A DNA stretch of 64,000 nt from Streptomyces resistomycificus (GCF_001514265.1 NZ_KQ948989.1:893768-957767), one strand, 5' to 3'; positions 49,280 through 58,783 are shown, numbered from the stretch's first letter. A program made the numbers and translations. The notes: generated from the sequence alone by a model not told the origin.

Positions 49280-51076
49280 TCAGTCGGCTGACGCCGTCCA
49301 GCCCTTGGCCTCGATCCGCGCCGCGTCCGCCGGGCGTCCGCCGTCGAAGAGGACGCCGTCGACCGCCCGGGCCCGCGGGGCGTCGACGTACACGCCGCGT
49401 CCGACATACAGCCGGTCCGTCAGGTAGCGCCAGCGCAAGGTGAGTTGTGGGGCGGCCGGAAGATCGGCGGAGAGGCGGTGCCAGACGCGGCCCGACCAGC
49501 CGGTGAGCGTGCCCCCCGGGTGGTTCCGGGGCCGGTCGCCGGGGCGGGTGGTCGTGAAGGGGACGGGTTGCCAGGTCGTGCCGCCGTCCGTCGTGGCCTC
49601 CAGGAAGAGGACGTCGGCCGCGGGCTCGGTGTCCCACCACAGCGCGCAGCGCAGCCGGGCGTCGCCCGAGGCCGTGTCGAGCGGCGGCAGGGCGAGCGTG
49701 GCGGTCGTGGCGGTGGCCATCCCGGAGAACCAGGCGGTACGGCCGTGCCGTGGCCGGACCGGGACCGCGCGGGCCATGTTGTTCGCGGCGGCGACCCGGG
49801 GCGCCGACCCGGACCGCCAACCGCGCACCGGGTGGACCGAGTTGCCGAGCACTACGAGAAACGAGTCGGTCGTGGGGTCCAGCACCAGCGAGGTGCCGGT
49901 GAACCCGGTGTGGCCCGCGGTGCGCGGTGTGGCCATGGCGCCCATGTACCAGTGCTGGTAGAGCTCGAAGCCGAGGCCGTGCTCGTCCCCCGGGAAGGCG
50001 GTGTTGAAGTCGGTGAACATCAACTCCACCGACTCCGGGCGCAGGATGCGCGACCGCCCGTAGCCGCCGCCGTTGAGCAGCGTCCGGCCGAGGACCGCCA
50101 GATCCCACGCGGTGGAGAACACGCCCGCGTGGCCCGCGACCCCGCCGAGGCTGAACGCGTTCTCGTCGTGCACCTCGCCCCACACCAGCCCTCTGTCGAG
50201 CCCCGACCAGGGCCTGCGGGCGTCCTCGGTGGCGGCGATCCGCGGCTTCCAGGAGGCGGGCGGGTTGTAGCGGGTGTGGCGCAGGCCCAGCGGGGCGGTG
50301 ACCTCGTCGTTCAGCAGTGTGTCCAGTCGGCGGCCGGTGACCCTCTCCAGGACCAGCTGAAGTGAGATCAGGTTCAGGTCCGAGTAGAGGTAGGCCGTGC
50401 CCGGCGGGGCGAGCGGTGCCTCCTTCCAGATGAGTTGGAGCTTCTCCTCGTACGTCGGCGCGTTGTAGAGCGGGATCCAGGCACGGAACCCCGAGGTGTG
50501 GGTGAGCAGTTGACGGACGGTGATGTCCTGCTTGCCCGCCCCGCCGAACTCCGGGAGGTACCCGGCGACCTTCCCTTCCAGCTTTAGCGCGCCCCGTTCG
50601 ATCTGCTGCACGGCGAGGATGGAGGTGAACAGCTTGGACACCGAGGCGAGGTCGAAGACGGTGTCCTCGGCCATGGGGATCTGCTGGCCGGCGGGGAGCT
50701 CGACGCCGGTGTCGGTCTTCTCGTCGTACGCCGAGTAGCGCACCGCCGTGCCGACGGGCTGGTGCAGGGCCACGGTGCCGCCCCGGCCGGCGAGCAGCAC
50801 CGCGCCCGCGTACCAGGGGTGCTTGGGGGAGGGGCCGAGGAACGTCTGCGCGTCGGTCACGAGTCGGCGCAGGTGGGCGGAGAGGAGGCCGGCGCGCTCG
50901 GGGGAGCCGTGACGCAGGGTGGGGCGGGTGGTGCGCGGGGCGGCGGTCGCCGGCCCCGCCGGGAACGGCGCGATGGCGAGTGCGCCGCCCAAGGCGATTA
51001 CGCGTCGACCCAGTTGACGCCGGGTCAGGTCGCTTTCGGGCCCGCCCGTCGCTCTGCCCGCGGCGTCTTCCGTCAT
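49280..51076 (-). CDS. Exported beta-lactamase-fold serine hydrolase
   Basis: A 598-residue secreted protein. A Tat signal (DLTRRQLGRRVIALGG with TATAA end) is followed by a class C/penicillin-binding-type domain (about 60-430). The nucleophile motif is FDLASVSKLFTSI (SxxK), the second motif YLYSDLNLISL (YxN), and HTGFTGTSL marks the third. A C-terminal beta-sandwich (about 430-598, LALPPLDTASGDARLRCALW) may bind a polymer. It probably acts outside the cell on peptidoglycan peptides, D-amino esters or beta-lactams. The ATG at 51076 was chosen for the signal peptide; the open frame upstream is not coding. It is divergent to the flavoprotein gene at 51252. Confidence 0.85.
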   Translation of the reverse strand: MTEDAAGRATGGPESDLTRRQLGRRVIALGGALAIAPFPAGPATAAPRTTRPTLRHGSPERAGLLSAHLRRLVTDAQTFLGPSPKHPWYAGAVLLAGRGGTVALHQPVGTAVRYSAYDEKTDTGVELPAGQQIPMAEDTVFDLASVSKLFTSILAVQQIERGALKLEGKVAGYLPEFGGAGKQDITVRQLLTHTSGFRAWIPLYNAPTYEEKLQLIWKEAPLAPPGTAYLYSDLNLISLQLVLERVTGRRLDTLLNDEVTAPLGLRHTRYNPPASWKPRIAATEDARRPWSGLDRGLVWGEVHDENAFSLGGVAGHAGVFSTAWDLAVLGRTLLNGGGYGRSRILRPESVELMFTDFNTAFPGDEHGLGFELYQHWYMGAMATPRTAGHTGFTGTSLVLDPTTDSFLVVLGNSVHPVRGWRSGSAPRVAAANNMARAVPVRPRHGRTAWFSGMATATTATLALPPLDTASGDARLRCALWWDTEPAADVLFLEATTDGGTTWQPVPFTTTRPGDRPRNHPGGTLTGWSGRVWHRLSADLPAAPQLTLRWRYLTDRLYVGRGVYVDAPRARAVDGVLFDGGRPADAARIEAKGWTASAD

Positions 51077-51251
51077 GGGTGAACCTCCCGCTGCCTGAAA
51101 GTATCTTTCCGGGTACACCTTGCGCTGTGAAACTTTCGTGTCAGGCGGGTGGTGTGTCAACGGGACGTGCGGGCATCCGGTGCGTCCAAAAATCTGACGG
51201 AGCATCAGAAAGCCTCTTCCGTCGTCCGGAGGACTGCGGCATCCTGCGCCC

Positions 51252-52361
51252 ATGCAGACGGAGCTGAGCAAGACACTCGGAGTCGAGCACGCCGTCTTCG
51301 GCTTCACGCCGTTCCCCGCCGTCGCCGCGGCCATCAGCCGGGCAGGCGGCTTCGGAGTGCTCGGCGCGGTCCGCTACACCGCCCCCGACGACCTCAAACG
51401 CGACCTCGACTGGATCGAGGCACACGTCGACGGGAAGCCGTACGGCCTGGACGTCGTCATGCCCGCCAAGAAGGTCGAGGGCGTCAGCGAGGCCGACGTC
51501 GAGGCGATGATCCCCGAGGCGCACCGGAGGTTCGTCCAGGACACCCTCGCCAAGCACGCCGTCCCCGAACTCGCCGAGGGCGAGGCCTCGGGCTGGCGCA
51601 TCACCGGGTGGATGGAACAGGTCGCCCGCACCCAGCTCGACGTCGCCTTCGACTATCCGATACGGCTGCTCGCCAACGCCCTCGGCTCCCCGCCGGCCGA
51701 CGTGGTGGCCCGTGCCCACGACAGGGACGTGCTCGTGGCGGCACTCGCCGGCAGCGCCCGGCACGCCCGCAAACACCAGGAAGCGGGCATCGACGTCGTC
51801 GTGGCCCAGGGGTACGAGGCCGGCGGCCACACCGGCGAGATCGCCTCCATGGTGCTCACGCCCGAGGTCGTCGAGGCCGTCGACCCGCTGCCCGTGCTGG
51901 CGGCCGGGGGTATCGGCAGCGGCCCGCAGGTGGCGGCCGCGCTCGCCCTCGGCGCCCAGGGTGTGTGGCTGGGCTCCCTGTGGCTGACGACCACGGAAGC
52001 CGACATGCACTCGCCCGCCCTCACGCGGAAACTGCTCGCCGCCGGCTCCGGCGACACCGTCCGCTCCCGCGCCCTGACCGGAAAGCCGGCCCGCCAGCTG
52101 CGCACCGAGTGGACCGACGCCTGGGACGACCCCGACGGCCCGGGCACCCTCCCCATGCCGCTGCAGGGACTGCTGGTCGCCGAAGCCGTCTCCCGCATCC
52201 AGAAGTACGAGATCGATCCGCTGCTGGGCACGCCCGTCGGTCAGATCGTCGGCCGCATGACCAGCGAACGCAGCGTCCAGGCCGTCTTCGACGACCTCAC
52301 CAGCGGTTTCGAGCGGGCCGTGGACCGCGTCAACCGCATCGCCGGAAGGAGCGCCACGTGA
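51252..52361 (+). CDS. Nitronate monooxygenase-type FMN oxidoreductase
   Basis: A 369-residue FMN-dependent TIM-barrel enzyme of the 2-nitropropane dioxygenase family. AISRAGGFGVLGAVRYTAPD, DVVVAQGYEAGGHTGEIASM (FMN and catalytic His), VLAAGGIGSGPQVAAALALG and AQGVWLGSLWL are present. The family oxidises alkyl nitronates, but some members are enoyl-reductase-like. Its stop overlaps the GTG of an acyl-CoA ligase (GTGA), so it probably works on an acyl-CoA-linked substrate, as in actinobacterial fatty-acid/steroid loci. It is divergent to the exported hydrolase. Confidence 0.9.
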   Translation: MQTELSKTLGVEHAVFGFTPFPAVAAAISRAGGFGVLGAVRYTAPDDLKRDLDWIEAHVDGKPYGLDVVMPAKKVEGVSEADVEAMIPEAHRRFVQDTLAKHAVPELAEGEASGWRITGWMEQVARTQLDVAFDYPIRLLANALGSPPADVVARAHDRDVLVAALAGSARHARKHQEAGIDVVVAQGYEAGGHTGEIASMVLTPEVVEAVDPLPVLAAGGIGSGPQVAAALALGAQGVWLGSLWLTTTEADMHSPALTRKLLAAGSGDTVRSRALTGKPARQLRTEWTDAWDDPDGPGTLPMPLQGLLVAEAVSRIQKYEIDPLLGTPVGQIVGRMTSERSVQAVFDDLTSGFERAVDRVNRIAGRSAT

Positions 52362-53911
52362 CGAGCACACCTCCCGCGGGCTTCTGGGCCCAGGCCATGG
52401 CCGACCCCGACCGCACGGTCCTCGTCGCCCCCGACGGCGAGGCATGGACCGCCGGACGACTGCACGCCGCCACCAACCGGCTCGTCCACGGCCTGCGCGC
52501 GGCCGGCCTGGACCGCGGCGACGCCTTCGCCGTCGTCCTGCCCAACGGCGTCGAGTTCCTCACCGCGTACCTGGCCGCCTCCCAGGCCGGCTTCTACCTC
52601 GTTCCCGTCAACCACCATCTCGTCGGCCCCGAGATCGCCTGGATCGTCGCCGACTCCGGTGCCAAGGTCCTCCTCACCCACGAAAGGTTCGCCGGCTCCG
52701 CCCGCCACGCCGCCGACGAGGCAGGGCTCCCGGCCACCCACCGCTACGCCGTCGGCACCGTCGAGGGCTTCCGGCCGTACGCCGAACTCCTCGAAGGGCA
52801 GCCGCAGTCGCCGCCCGCCGACCGCACCCTCGGCTGGGTCATGAACTACACCTCGGGCACCACCGGCCGACCGCGCGGCATCCGGCGCCCGCTGCCCGGC
52901 AAGCTCCCCGAGGAGGCCTACCTCGGCGGCTTTCTCGGCATCTTCGGCATCCGCCCCTTCGACGGCAACGTGCACCTCGTCTGCTCACCGCTCTACCACA
53001 CCGCCGTACTCCAGTTCGCGGGCGCGTCCCTGCACATCGGCCACCGCCTGGTCCTGATGGACAAGTGGACACCCGAGGAGATGCTCCGACTCATCGACAC
53101 CCACAGGTGCACCCACACCCACATGGTCCCGACCCAGTTCCACCGCCTGCTGGCCGTCCCGGACGACGTCAAGGCGCGCTACGACGTCTCGTCCATGCGG
53201 CACGCCATCCACGGCGCCGCCCCGTGCCCCGACCACGTGAAGCGGGCCATGCTCGACTGGTGGGGCCCCTGCGTGGAGGAGTACTACGCCGCCAGCGAGG
53301 GCGGCGGGGCCTTCGCCACCGCTGAGGACTGGCTGAAGAAACCCGGCACGGTCGGCAAGGCCTGGCCCATCAGCGAACTCGCGATCTTCGACGACGACGG
53401 CAACCGCCTGCCGCCCGGCGAACTCGGCACCGTCTACCTGAAGATGAACACCGGCGGGTTCTCGTACCACAAGGACGAGGCCAAGACCCGCAAGAACCGC
53501 ATCGGCGACTTCTTCACCGTCGGCGACCTCGGTCTCCTCGACGAGGACGGCTACCTCTTCCTGCGCGACCGGAAGATCGACATGATCATCTCGGGCGGGG
53601 TCAACATCTACCCTGCCGAGATCGAGTCCGTCCTGCTCGCCCACCCCGCCGTCGCCGACGCCGCCGCCTTCGGCATCCCGCACGACGACTGGGGCGAGGA
53701 GGTCAAGGCCGTCGTCGAACCGGCACCCGGCTTCGAACCGGGCCAGACCCTCGTCGCCGCGCTCCTCGACCACTGTGCCGCGCGACTCGCCGGGTACAAG
53801 CGGCCCAAGAGCGTCGACTTCATCGCGGAGATGCCCCGCGACCCCAACGGCAAGCTCTACAAGCGGCGGTTGCGGGAGCCGTACTGGGAGGGCCGGACCC
53901 GACCTGTATGA
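52358..53911 (+). CDS. Acyl-CoA synthetase (AMP-forming)
   Basis: A 517-residue adenylate-forming ligase. P-loop MNYTSGTTGRPRGIRRPLPG, EYYAASEGGGAFATAEDWLK (A5), TVGDLGLLDEDGYLFLRDRK (A7/A8 hinge) and MPRDPNGKLYKRRLREPY with the catalytic lysine. The insert GIRRPLPG after the P-loop and SEGGG are typical of FadD4/FadD12-like actinobacterial proteins. It begins at a GTG overlapping the flavoprotein stop; AAGGAG lies upstream. Together the two genes suggest activation then oxidation of an unusual carboxylic acid. Confidence 0.92.
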   Translation: MTSTPPAGFWAQAMADPDRTVLVAPDGEAWTAGRLHAATNRLVHGLRAAGLDRGDAFAVVLPNGVEFLTAYLAASQAGFYLVPVNHHLVGPEIAWIVADSGAKVLLTHERFAGSARHAADEAGLPATHRYAVGTVEGFRPYAELLEGQPQSPPADRTLGWVMNYTSGTTGRPRGIRRPLPGKLPEEAYLGGFLGIFGIRPFDGNVHLVCSPLYHTAVLQFAGASLHIGHRLVLMDKWTPEEMLRLIDTHRCTHTHMVPTQFHRLLAVPDDVKARYDVSSMRHAIHGAAPCPDHVKRAMLDWWGPCVEEYYAASEGGGAFATAEDWLKKPGTVGKAWPISELAIFDDDGNRLPPGELGTVYLKMNTGGFSYHKDEAKTRKNRIGDFFTVGDLGLLDEDGYLFLRDRKIDMIISGGVNIYPAEIESVLLAHPAVADAAAFGIPHDDWGEEVKAVVEPAPGFEPGQTLVAALLDHCAARLAGYKRPKSVDFIAEMPRDPNGKLYKRRLREPYWEGRTRPV

Positions 53912-54066
53912 CCGGTGGCCTCGCCCGGTCGTTTCCAGAGCCCGGCGCGGTCCGCACCCGGTGTTCCCTCACACCGGGTGGCGCGACGGGTTCGTGGCGG
54001 AGTTGACTGGGGTCCTCACCCCGACGGCGACCACCGCCCGCCGAACGACTGGGAAGGACACGGGAA

Positions 54067-54933
54067 TTGGAAACCCCCGAGCCGGCGACCGAACAGTTCG
54101 AGACCCACCGTCCTCTGCTGCTCGGGCTCGCCTACCGGCTCCTCGGCAGCATGGGAGACGCCGAGGACATCGTCCACGACGCCCACCTGCGGTGGACCGG
54201 CACCGAGCGCGCCCAGGTCCCCGACCCCAGGGCCTTCCTCACCACCGTCGTGACCCGGCGCGCCCTCGACCGGCTCAAGTCGGCACGGGTGGCCCGCGAG
54301 GCCTACACCGGGCCCTGGTTGCCCGAGCCGGTGGCCACCGACGCGCTCGGTCCACTGGACACGGCCGCGCAGCGGGACACCCTCGCCTATGCCACCGTCC
54401 ACTTGATGGAGCGTCTGTCACCCCCGGAACGCGCTGTCTTCGTGCTGCGCGAGGCCTTCGGACTGCCGCTCGGTGAGATCGCCCGCATCCTCGACGCCAC
54501 CGAGACGAACTGCCGGCAGCTGCACCTGCGCGCCGGCCGCCGACTGGCCGCAGGACGGGACCGGTTCACGCTCTCCGAGGACGACCACGCCAAGCTGCTG
54601 GCCGGCTTCCTGGAGGCCGCTCAGAACGGCGACCAGGCCCGGCTCGCCGACCTGCTCAGCGAGGACGTCGTCGCCTGGAGCGACGGCGGCGGCAAGGTCA
54701 GGGCTGCCCTGTGGCCCATCGAGGGCCGCCCGCAGGTCGTCGCCTTCGCCACGAACCTGGTCGCCCGCTACCCCTTCGGCTCGCCGCGCCGCGTGAGCGT
54801 CAACGGCCGGCCTGCCCTCGCGATCACGGTCGACGGCGTCGGCCAGCTCGTGACGATCGACGTGTCCGAAGGCCGCATCGACGGCATCTACGCGGTCCTC
54901 AACCCCGACAAACTCGGCCACGTCCCGGGCTGA
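54067..54933 (+). CDS. ECF sigma factor, SigJ type with SnoaL-like C-terminus
   Basis: A 288-residue sigma factor. Sigma region 2 reads FETHRPLLLGLAYRLLGSMG and DAEDIVHDAHLRW. Region 4 reads LSPPERAVFVLREAFGLPLG, EIARILDATETNCRQLHLRA. The extra C-terminal domain (about 185-288, FLEAAQNGDQARLADLLSED, VVAWSDGGGKVRAALWP) is the NTF2/SnoaL-like fold found in the SigJ/ECF41 group, where it controls activity instead of an anti-sigma factor. It starts at TTG with GGAAGG upstream. ECF41 genes often neighbour a carboxymuconolactone decarboxylase or oxidoreductase; none is seen here. Confidence 0.92.
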   Translation: METPEPATEQFETHRPLLLGLAYRLLGSMGDAEDIVHDAHLRWTGTERAQVPDPRAFLTTVVTRRALDRLKSARVAREAYTGPWLPEPVATDALGPLDTAAQRDTLAYATVHLMERLSPPERAVFVLREAFGLPLGEIARILDATETNCRQLHLRAGRRLAAGRDRFTLSEDDHAKLLAGFLEAAQNGDQARLADLLSEDVVAWSDGGGKVRAALWPIEGRPQVVAFATNLVARYPFGSPRRVSVNGRPALAITVDGVGQLVTIDVSEGRIDGIYAVLNPDKLGHVPG

Positions 54934-55025
54934 CGAAGGGTGTGGTTCCGCTCCATCCCGCTCCATCCCGTTCCGTCCAGGTTCCGTGCGGGACGGGACA
55001 GGCGCGAGCCGAGCGGCGAACCGCC

Positions 55026-55414
55026 TCAGACGTCGAGCCCGCCGGGGACGGTCTGCTGCGCCCGGCAGAACGGCGGCGGCCGCCCTGCCATGGGTGTGCG
55101 GGGTCGCTGAGCAGCAGCCCACGGCCGTTCGCCGTCGTGGTGCCGCCTGCAGGTGACCGGGTTGGGGCCCATGTCGGCGGTGTCGGCGAGGAGTTCGCGG
55201 GCGGCCTGCGGGGCGGCCTGCGGGGCGGCCTGCGCGGTGGCCCGGCGTCCGGAGGCTCGGCAGCCGTCGGCCGCCGTCGGTGTGGTGGCGGTCGGCGGCC
55301 GAGCCGCCGTGATGCCGTCCGCGCCCCGGCCCTGGCCGCCGAGCACGGCCGCCGAGCACGGCCGGCGAGCAGGGCGACGGCCGCGACAGCGGTTCGTCTC
55401 AGGTGGGTGCGCAT
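55026..55414 (-). pseudogene. Penicillin acylase (AHL acylase-like) N-terminal remnant
   Basis: An ATG at 55414 opens an export signal MRTHLRRTAVAAVALLAG. Frameshifted downstream pieces resemble the alpha/beta-chain junction of penicillin/AHL acylases: NPVTCRRH, NGRGLLLSDPAHPWQGG and CRAQQTVPGGLDV before a stop at 55026. In intact enzymes the last piece reads like QAQLTIPGELDVSG. The catalytic serine region between them is scrambled and everything after LDV is missing, so this is a dead remnant. The rest of the 54934-55523 gap holds no gene; short GCTCCATCCC repeats follow the sigma factor stop. Confidence 0.6.
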
Positions 55415-55523
55415 CGTGCCTGCCGACGTCCTTGCGGGAAGGAGCGGTTGAGGGTTCCGGCTGGTACGGGTCCTGGACCCCTGTGCTTGACCTCCTTGTG
55501 CCGTGGACCGAGGATCATGTGTC

Positions 55524-57038
55524 ATGACGCCCGGACACGGCAGCACGGTTGACGGAGTACTCCGACGCAGCGCCCGACGCACCCCGGCACGGGTCGCGGT
55601 GGAGTACGGGGACCGCTCCTGGACGTACGCGGAACTCGACGAGGCCGTGTCCCGCGGGGCGGGCGTCCTCCTCGGCCAGGGCCTCGAACCCGGCGACCGG
55701 GTGGCCGCCTACGGCCACAACTCCGACGCCTATCTGATCGGCTTCCTCGCCTGTGCCCGCGCGGGCCTCGTCCACGTACCGGTCAACCAGAACCTGACCG
55801 GTGACGACCTCGCGTACCTGGTCGGCCAGTCCGGCAGCTGCCTGGTCCTCACCGACCCGGAACTCGCCGGGCGACTGCCCGGACCGACCCCCACCCTGCC
55901 CCTGCGCGACACCGAGGACTCCCTGCTGGCGCGACTGCCCACGACACCCGCCCACGACGGTCCCGAGCCGCGTGGCGAGGACCTGGTGCAGCTGCTGTAC
56001 ACCTCGGGGACGACGGCCCTGCCGAAGGGCGCGATGATGACGCACCGCGCCCTGGTACACGAGTACCTGAGCGCGATCACCGCTCTCGATCTCAGCGCGG
56101 GCGACCGGCCGGTGCACTCGCTCCCTCTCTACCACTCGGCGCAGATGCACGTGTTCCTGCTGCCGTACCTCGCGGTCGGGGCGACCAACGTCATCCTCGA
56201 CGCCCCCGACGGTGACGTTCTCTTCGACCTGATCGAGGCGGGCCGCGCGGACAGTCTGTTCGCGCCGCCCACGGTGTGGATCGGCCTGGCGAACCGTGCG
56301 GACTTCCCGTCCCGTGACCTGAGCGGTCTGCGCAAGGCGTACTACGGCGCGTCGGTCATGCCGGTGCCCGTGCTGGAGCGGTTGCGTGAACGGCTGCCGA
56401 AGCTCGCCTTCTACAACTGCTTCGGGCAGAGCGAGATCGGCCCCCTGGCCACCGTCCTCGCGCCCGACGAGCACAAGGGCCGGATGGACTCCTGTGGCCG
56501 GCCCGTCCTCTTCGTGGACGCCCGCGTGGTCGACGAGGACGGCAAGGACGTGCCCGACGGCACCCCCGGCGAGATCGTCTACCGCTCCCCGCAGTTGTGC
56601 GAGGGCTACTGGGACAAGCCGGAGGAGACCGCGGAGGCCTTCCGCGATGGCTGGTTCCGCTCCGGCGACCTCGCCGTGCGCGACGCCCACGGGTACTTCA
56701 CGATCGTCGACCGGGTCAAGGACGTCATCAACTCCGGTGGCGTACTGGTCGCCTCACGCCAGGTCGAGGACGCCCTGTACACCCATGAGGCGGTCGCCGA
56801 GGTCGCCGTGATCGGCCTGCCCGATGAGCGGTGGATCGAGGCCGTCACGGCGGTCGTCGTCCCGCGCGGAGAGGTCACCCAGGACGACCTCCTCGCGCAC
56901 GCCCGCGAGCAGCTCGCCCCCTTCAAGGCACCGAAGCGGGTGGTGTTCGTGGACGAACTGCCGCGCAACGCGAGCGGGAAGATCCTCAAGCGCGAGCTCA
57001 GGGACCGGTTCTCCGGCAGTCGGTCTTCCGGGAGTTAG
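55524..57038 (+). CDS. Acyl-CoA synthetase (AMP-forming), long-chain type
   Basis: A 504-residue adenylate-forming ligase. P-loop LLYTSGTTALPKGAMMTHRA, FYNCFGQSEIGPLATVLAPD (A5), FRSGDLAVRDAHGYFTIVDR (A7), VKDVINSGGVLVASRQVEDA and LPRNASGKILKRELR with the catalytic lysine. The VINSGG and DAYGQSE-like CFGQSE pattern resembles FadD13-type fatty-acyl-CoA synthetases. It is monocistronic. GAGGA lies 10 bases before the ATG. Downstream on the other strand is a fragment of a different CoA ligase. Confidence 0.92.
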   Translation: MTPGHGSTVDGVLRRSARRTPARVAVEYGDRSWTYAELDEAVSRGAGVLLGQGLEPGDRVAAYGHNSDAYLIGFLACARAGLVHVPVNQNLTGDDLAYLVGQSGSCLVLTDPELAGRLPGPTPTLPLRDTEDSLLARLPTTPAHDGPEPRGEDLVQLLYTSGTTALPKGAMMTHRALVHEYLSAITALDLSAGDRPVHSLPLYHSAQMHVFLLPYLAVGATNVILDAPDGDVLFDLIEAGRADSLFAPPTVWIGLANRADFPSRDLSGLRKAYYGASVMPVPVLERLRERLPKLAFYNCFGQSEIGPLATVLAPDEHKGRMDSCGRPVLFVDARVVDEDGKDVPDGTPGEIVYRSPQLCEGYWDKPEETAEAFRDGWFRSGDLAVRDAHGYFTIVDRVKDVINSGGVLVASRQVEDALYTHEAVAEVAVIGLPDERWIEAVTAVVVPRGEVTQDDLLAHAREQLAPFKAPKRVVFVDELPRNASGKILKRELRDRFSGSRSSGS

Positions 57039-57074
57039 CGCCTCGCCGGGGAGTGGGACCTGTGGCCTCGCTCG

Positions 57075-57240
57075 TCAGCGCGGGCGCAGGTCCTCGATCC
57101 GCCGGATCTTGCCCACGGACCGTTCCAACGACTCCGGGCCGACGATCTCCACGGCGACCGACACACCGATGCCGTCCTTCACGGCCGACGTGATGGCCCG
57201 CGCGGCCCCGTCCCGCTCCTCGGCAGTGGCGTCTGGCCGG
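57075..57240 (-). pseudogene. PaaK-type phenylacetate-CoA ligase, C-terminal remnant
   Basis: The minus strand reads RPDATAEERDGAARAITSAV, KDGIGVSVAVEIVGPESLER, SVGKIRRIEDLRPR and a stop. This is the end of the C-terminal domain of PaaK-like ligases (GVSVxVEVVxPxSLERSxGKxRRVxDxR), with the catalytic lysine of SVGK kept. The N-terminal 400 residues are absent. Confidence 0.75.
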
Positions 57241-57311
57241 ATGAATCCGAGGTGCTCGCGGCGCCGGGAGCCATCCCGTACGCGCGAAACACCTCGGATT
57301 CTGCTTCTGAG

Positions 57312-58325
57312 CTAGAAGGCCGCTGTCCGGTCTTCGCTGCGCGGGTCGATCACCTGGTGCTCGGTGTAGATGCCCGATCGTGCCTCACGACGCCAGGGAC
57401 GCCCGTAGGTCACTGCGTCGGCGGCGGCTTCGGAACTGTCGTCGAGGTTCACGACAGCCACCGATGGCGAGTCGTCCGCGGGGCACCGCGCAAGCCAGTG
57501 GCCATTGGGAGCGACAATTCCGGACGGTGCGGTGGCGCTGTGCTGTGCCGGCCCTGACAAGCTGACCCAGTAGCTGTTGACCGCCGCGTGGCCTTGGGCT
57601 TGGGCGGCGATGTTCCCCGGGGTGCCGCTGGTGGAGAAGAGGACGCAGTCGACGTCCAGCTTCTCGTATTCCGCGAACAACTCCGGGTAGTGGATCTCCA
57701 TGCCGAGCAGGCAGCCGAAGCGCACACCGTCGACCTCGAAGGTCACCGGTGAGACGCCCGGCGAGTACATGTACGAGACCTTCGTCTTCGACAGGAGGCG
57801 CTCGTCGTAGCGCGTGATGACGGCGCCGCGATCGGAGATGACGTAGAGGCTGTTGTGCGGGCGGTTCGGCTCGGTCAGGCGGTGCACCGAAGCAATCACC
57901 GTCCACAGCCGCAACTCGCTGGCCAGCTCGGCGATCGCCGCCAACTCCGATTGGAGCACCGGCCACTGGCACCGGTCCCAGTCCGCCGGGCCGACCTCGT
58001 CCGGGCCCTCGACGGACATGACGAACTTGCTGGGAAAGCAGATCGCGCCTTCCGGAAAGTGCACGATCCTCGCTCCCTGAGCACTGGCCTCGCGCATCAG
58101 AGCACGGACCTCACGCCCGCTTTCGCGCAGCGCTTCAACGTCTCGGGGGTCTTCGCGTACGAGCGTCTGCGCTACGGCGAGCCGCACGCTCTTGGGATTC
58201 CTTGCTTCCGACATGACGTCTCCTGATGGAGTCGGACGGAAGTGCCGCAGAGCGGACGTGTAGGACTCACCGGTCTTGGCGGCGCGGGCACGCACCTGGC
58301 GCTTGAAGTTCCTACGGGCTGTCAT
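57312..58325 (-). CDS. Carbon-nitrogen hydrolase (nitrilase superfamily), Cys replaced
   Basis: A 337-residue nitrilase-fold protein. The catalytic glutamate lies in ARIVHFPEGAICFPS and the lysine in RLLSKTKVSYMYSPG. The third segment reads VRFGCLLGMEIHYPELF. In active members the position before MEIHYPEL is cysteine (CYEIHFPEL); here it is glycine (GGC), with a cysteine three residues earlier. The enzyme may be inactive, may use the shifted cysteine, or may belong to a subfamily with another role. Two starts have good ribosome sites: ATG 58325 (GGAAGG) and ATG 58214 (AGGAGA). The longer includes a basic N-terminal arm, ARRNFKRQVRARAAKTGESY. Confidence 0.85.
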   Translation of the reverse strand: MTARRNFKRQVRARAAKTGESYTSALRHFRPTPSGDVMSEARNPKSVRLAVAQTLVREDPRDVEALRESGREVRALMREASAQGARIVHFPEGAICFPSKFVMSVEGPDEVGPADWDRCQWPVLQSELAAIAELASELRLWTVIASVHRLTEPNRPHNSLYVISDRGAVITRYDERLLSKTKVSYMYSPGVSPVTFEVDGVRFGCLLGMEIHYPELFAEYEKLDVDCVLFSTSGTPGNIAAQAQGHAAVNSYWVSLSGPAQHSATAPSGIVAPNGHWLARCPADDSPSVAVVNLDDSSEAAADAVTYGRPWRREARSGIYTEHQVIDPRSEDRTAAF

Positions 58326-58564
58326 CGCGGCCTTCCACGCCTTGAGCGACGGCTCCCCGGCAACCTCGCCCGAGGCGATCGGGCTGCGACAACGACCTGA
58401 GACGCTGGTCCCTTTGCCTCCGATGGGAGACCGTGCTGGGGACGGTCGCGGGAGGTTCGGCGTAGGCCACGCAGTCGGTCATCATGCCGTCGCTCGCAAG
58501 CTCCGTCAACATCCTTCAACCCGTCCAGCGAGCCGTCACTTGGCCGGCGGCTGAGAGAAACACC
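58326..58564. other. Intergenic region, no gene seen
   Basis: About 240 bases between the nitrilase-fold gene and the ATPase remnant. Nothing recognisable apart from the upstream ribosome site of the former. Confidence 0.4.
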
Positions 58565-58783
58565 TCAGCTCAACCCGCTGAACTTGACAGAGAACGACCC
58601 TGTGGCCTGCCAGCGGTAGTTGTCCAATTCGAGCCGCCAGTCGGCCGGGAACGCCCGGGCGACGCGGCTCTTGCCGCTGCCGGCGTCGCCGATCATGGCG
58701 AGCAGAAACGGTCCGTCGGGCAGGGTGAGCACGGACTCGCTCCGGGAACGCACGCAGGCCTCCAAAAGGCCTCGAAGGCGCAC
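58565..58783 (-). pseudogene. AAA-type ATPase (polynucleotide kinase-like), truncated
   Basis: The frame reads LLEACVRSRSESVLTLPDGP, FLLAMIGDAGSGKSRVARAF and PADWRLELDNYRW. The Walker A GDAGSGKS with the following FPADWRLELD is the N-terminus of small streptomycete ATP-binding proteins resembling T4 polynucleotide kinase. The next residues are unrelated and a stop follows, so Walker B and the rest are gone. Confidence 0.6.
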
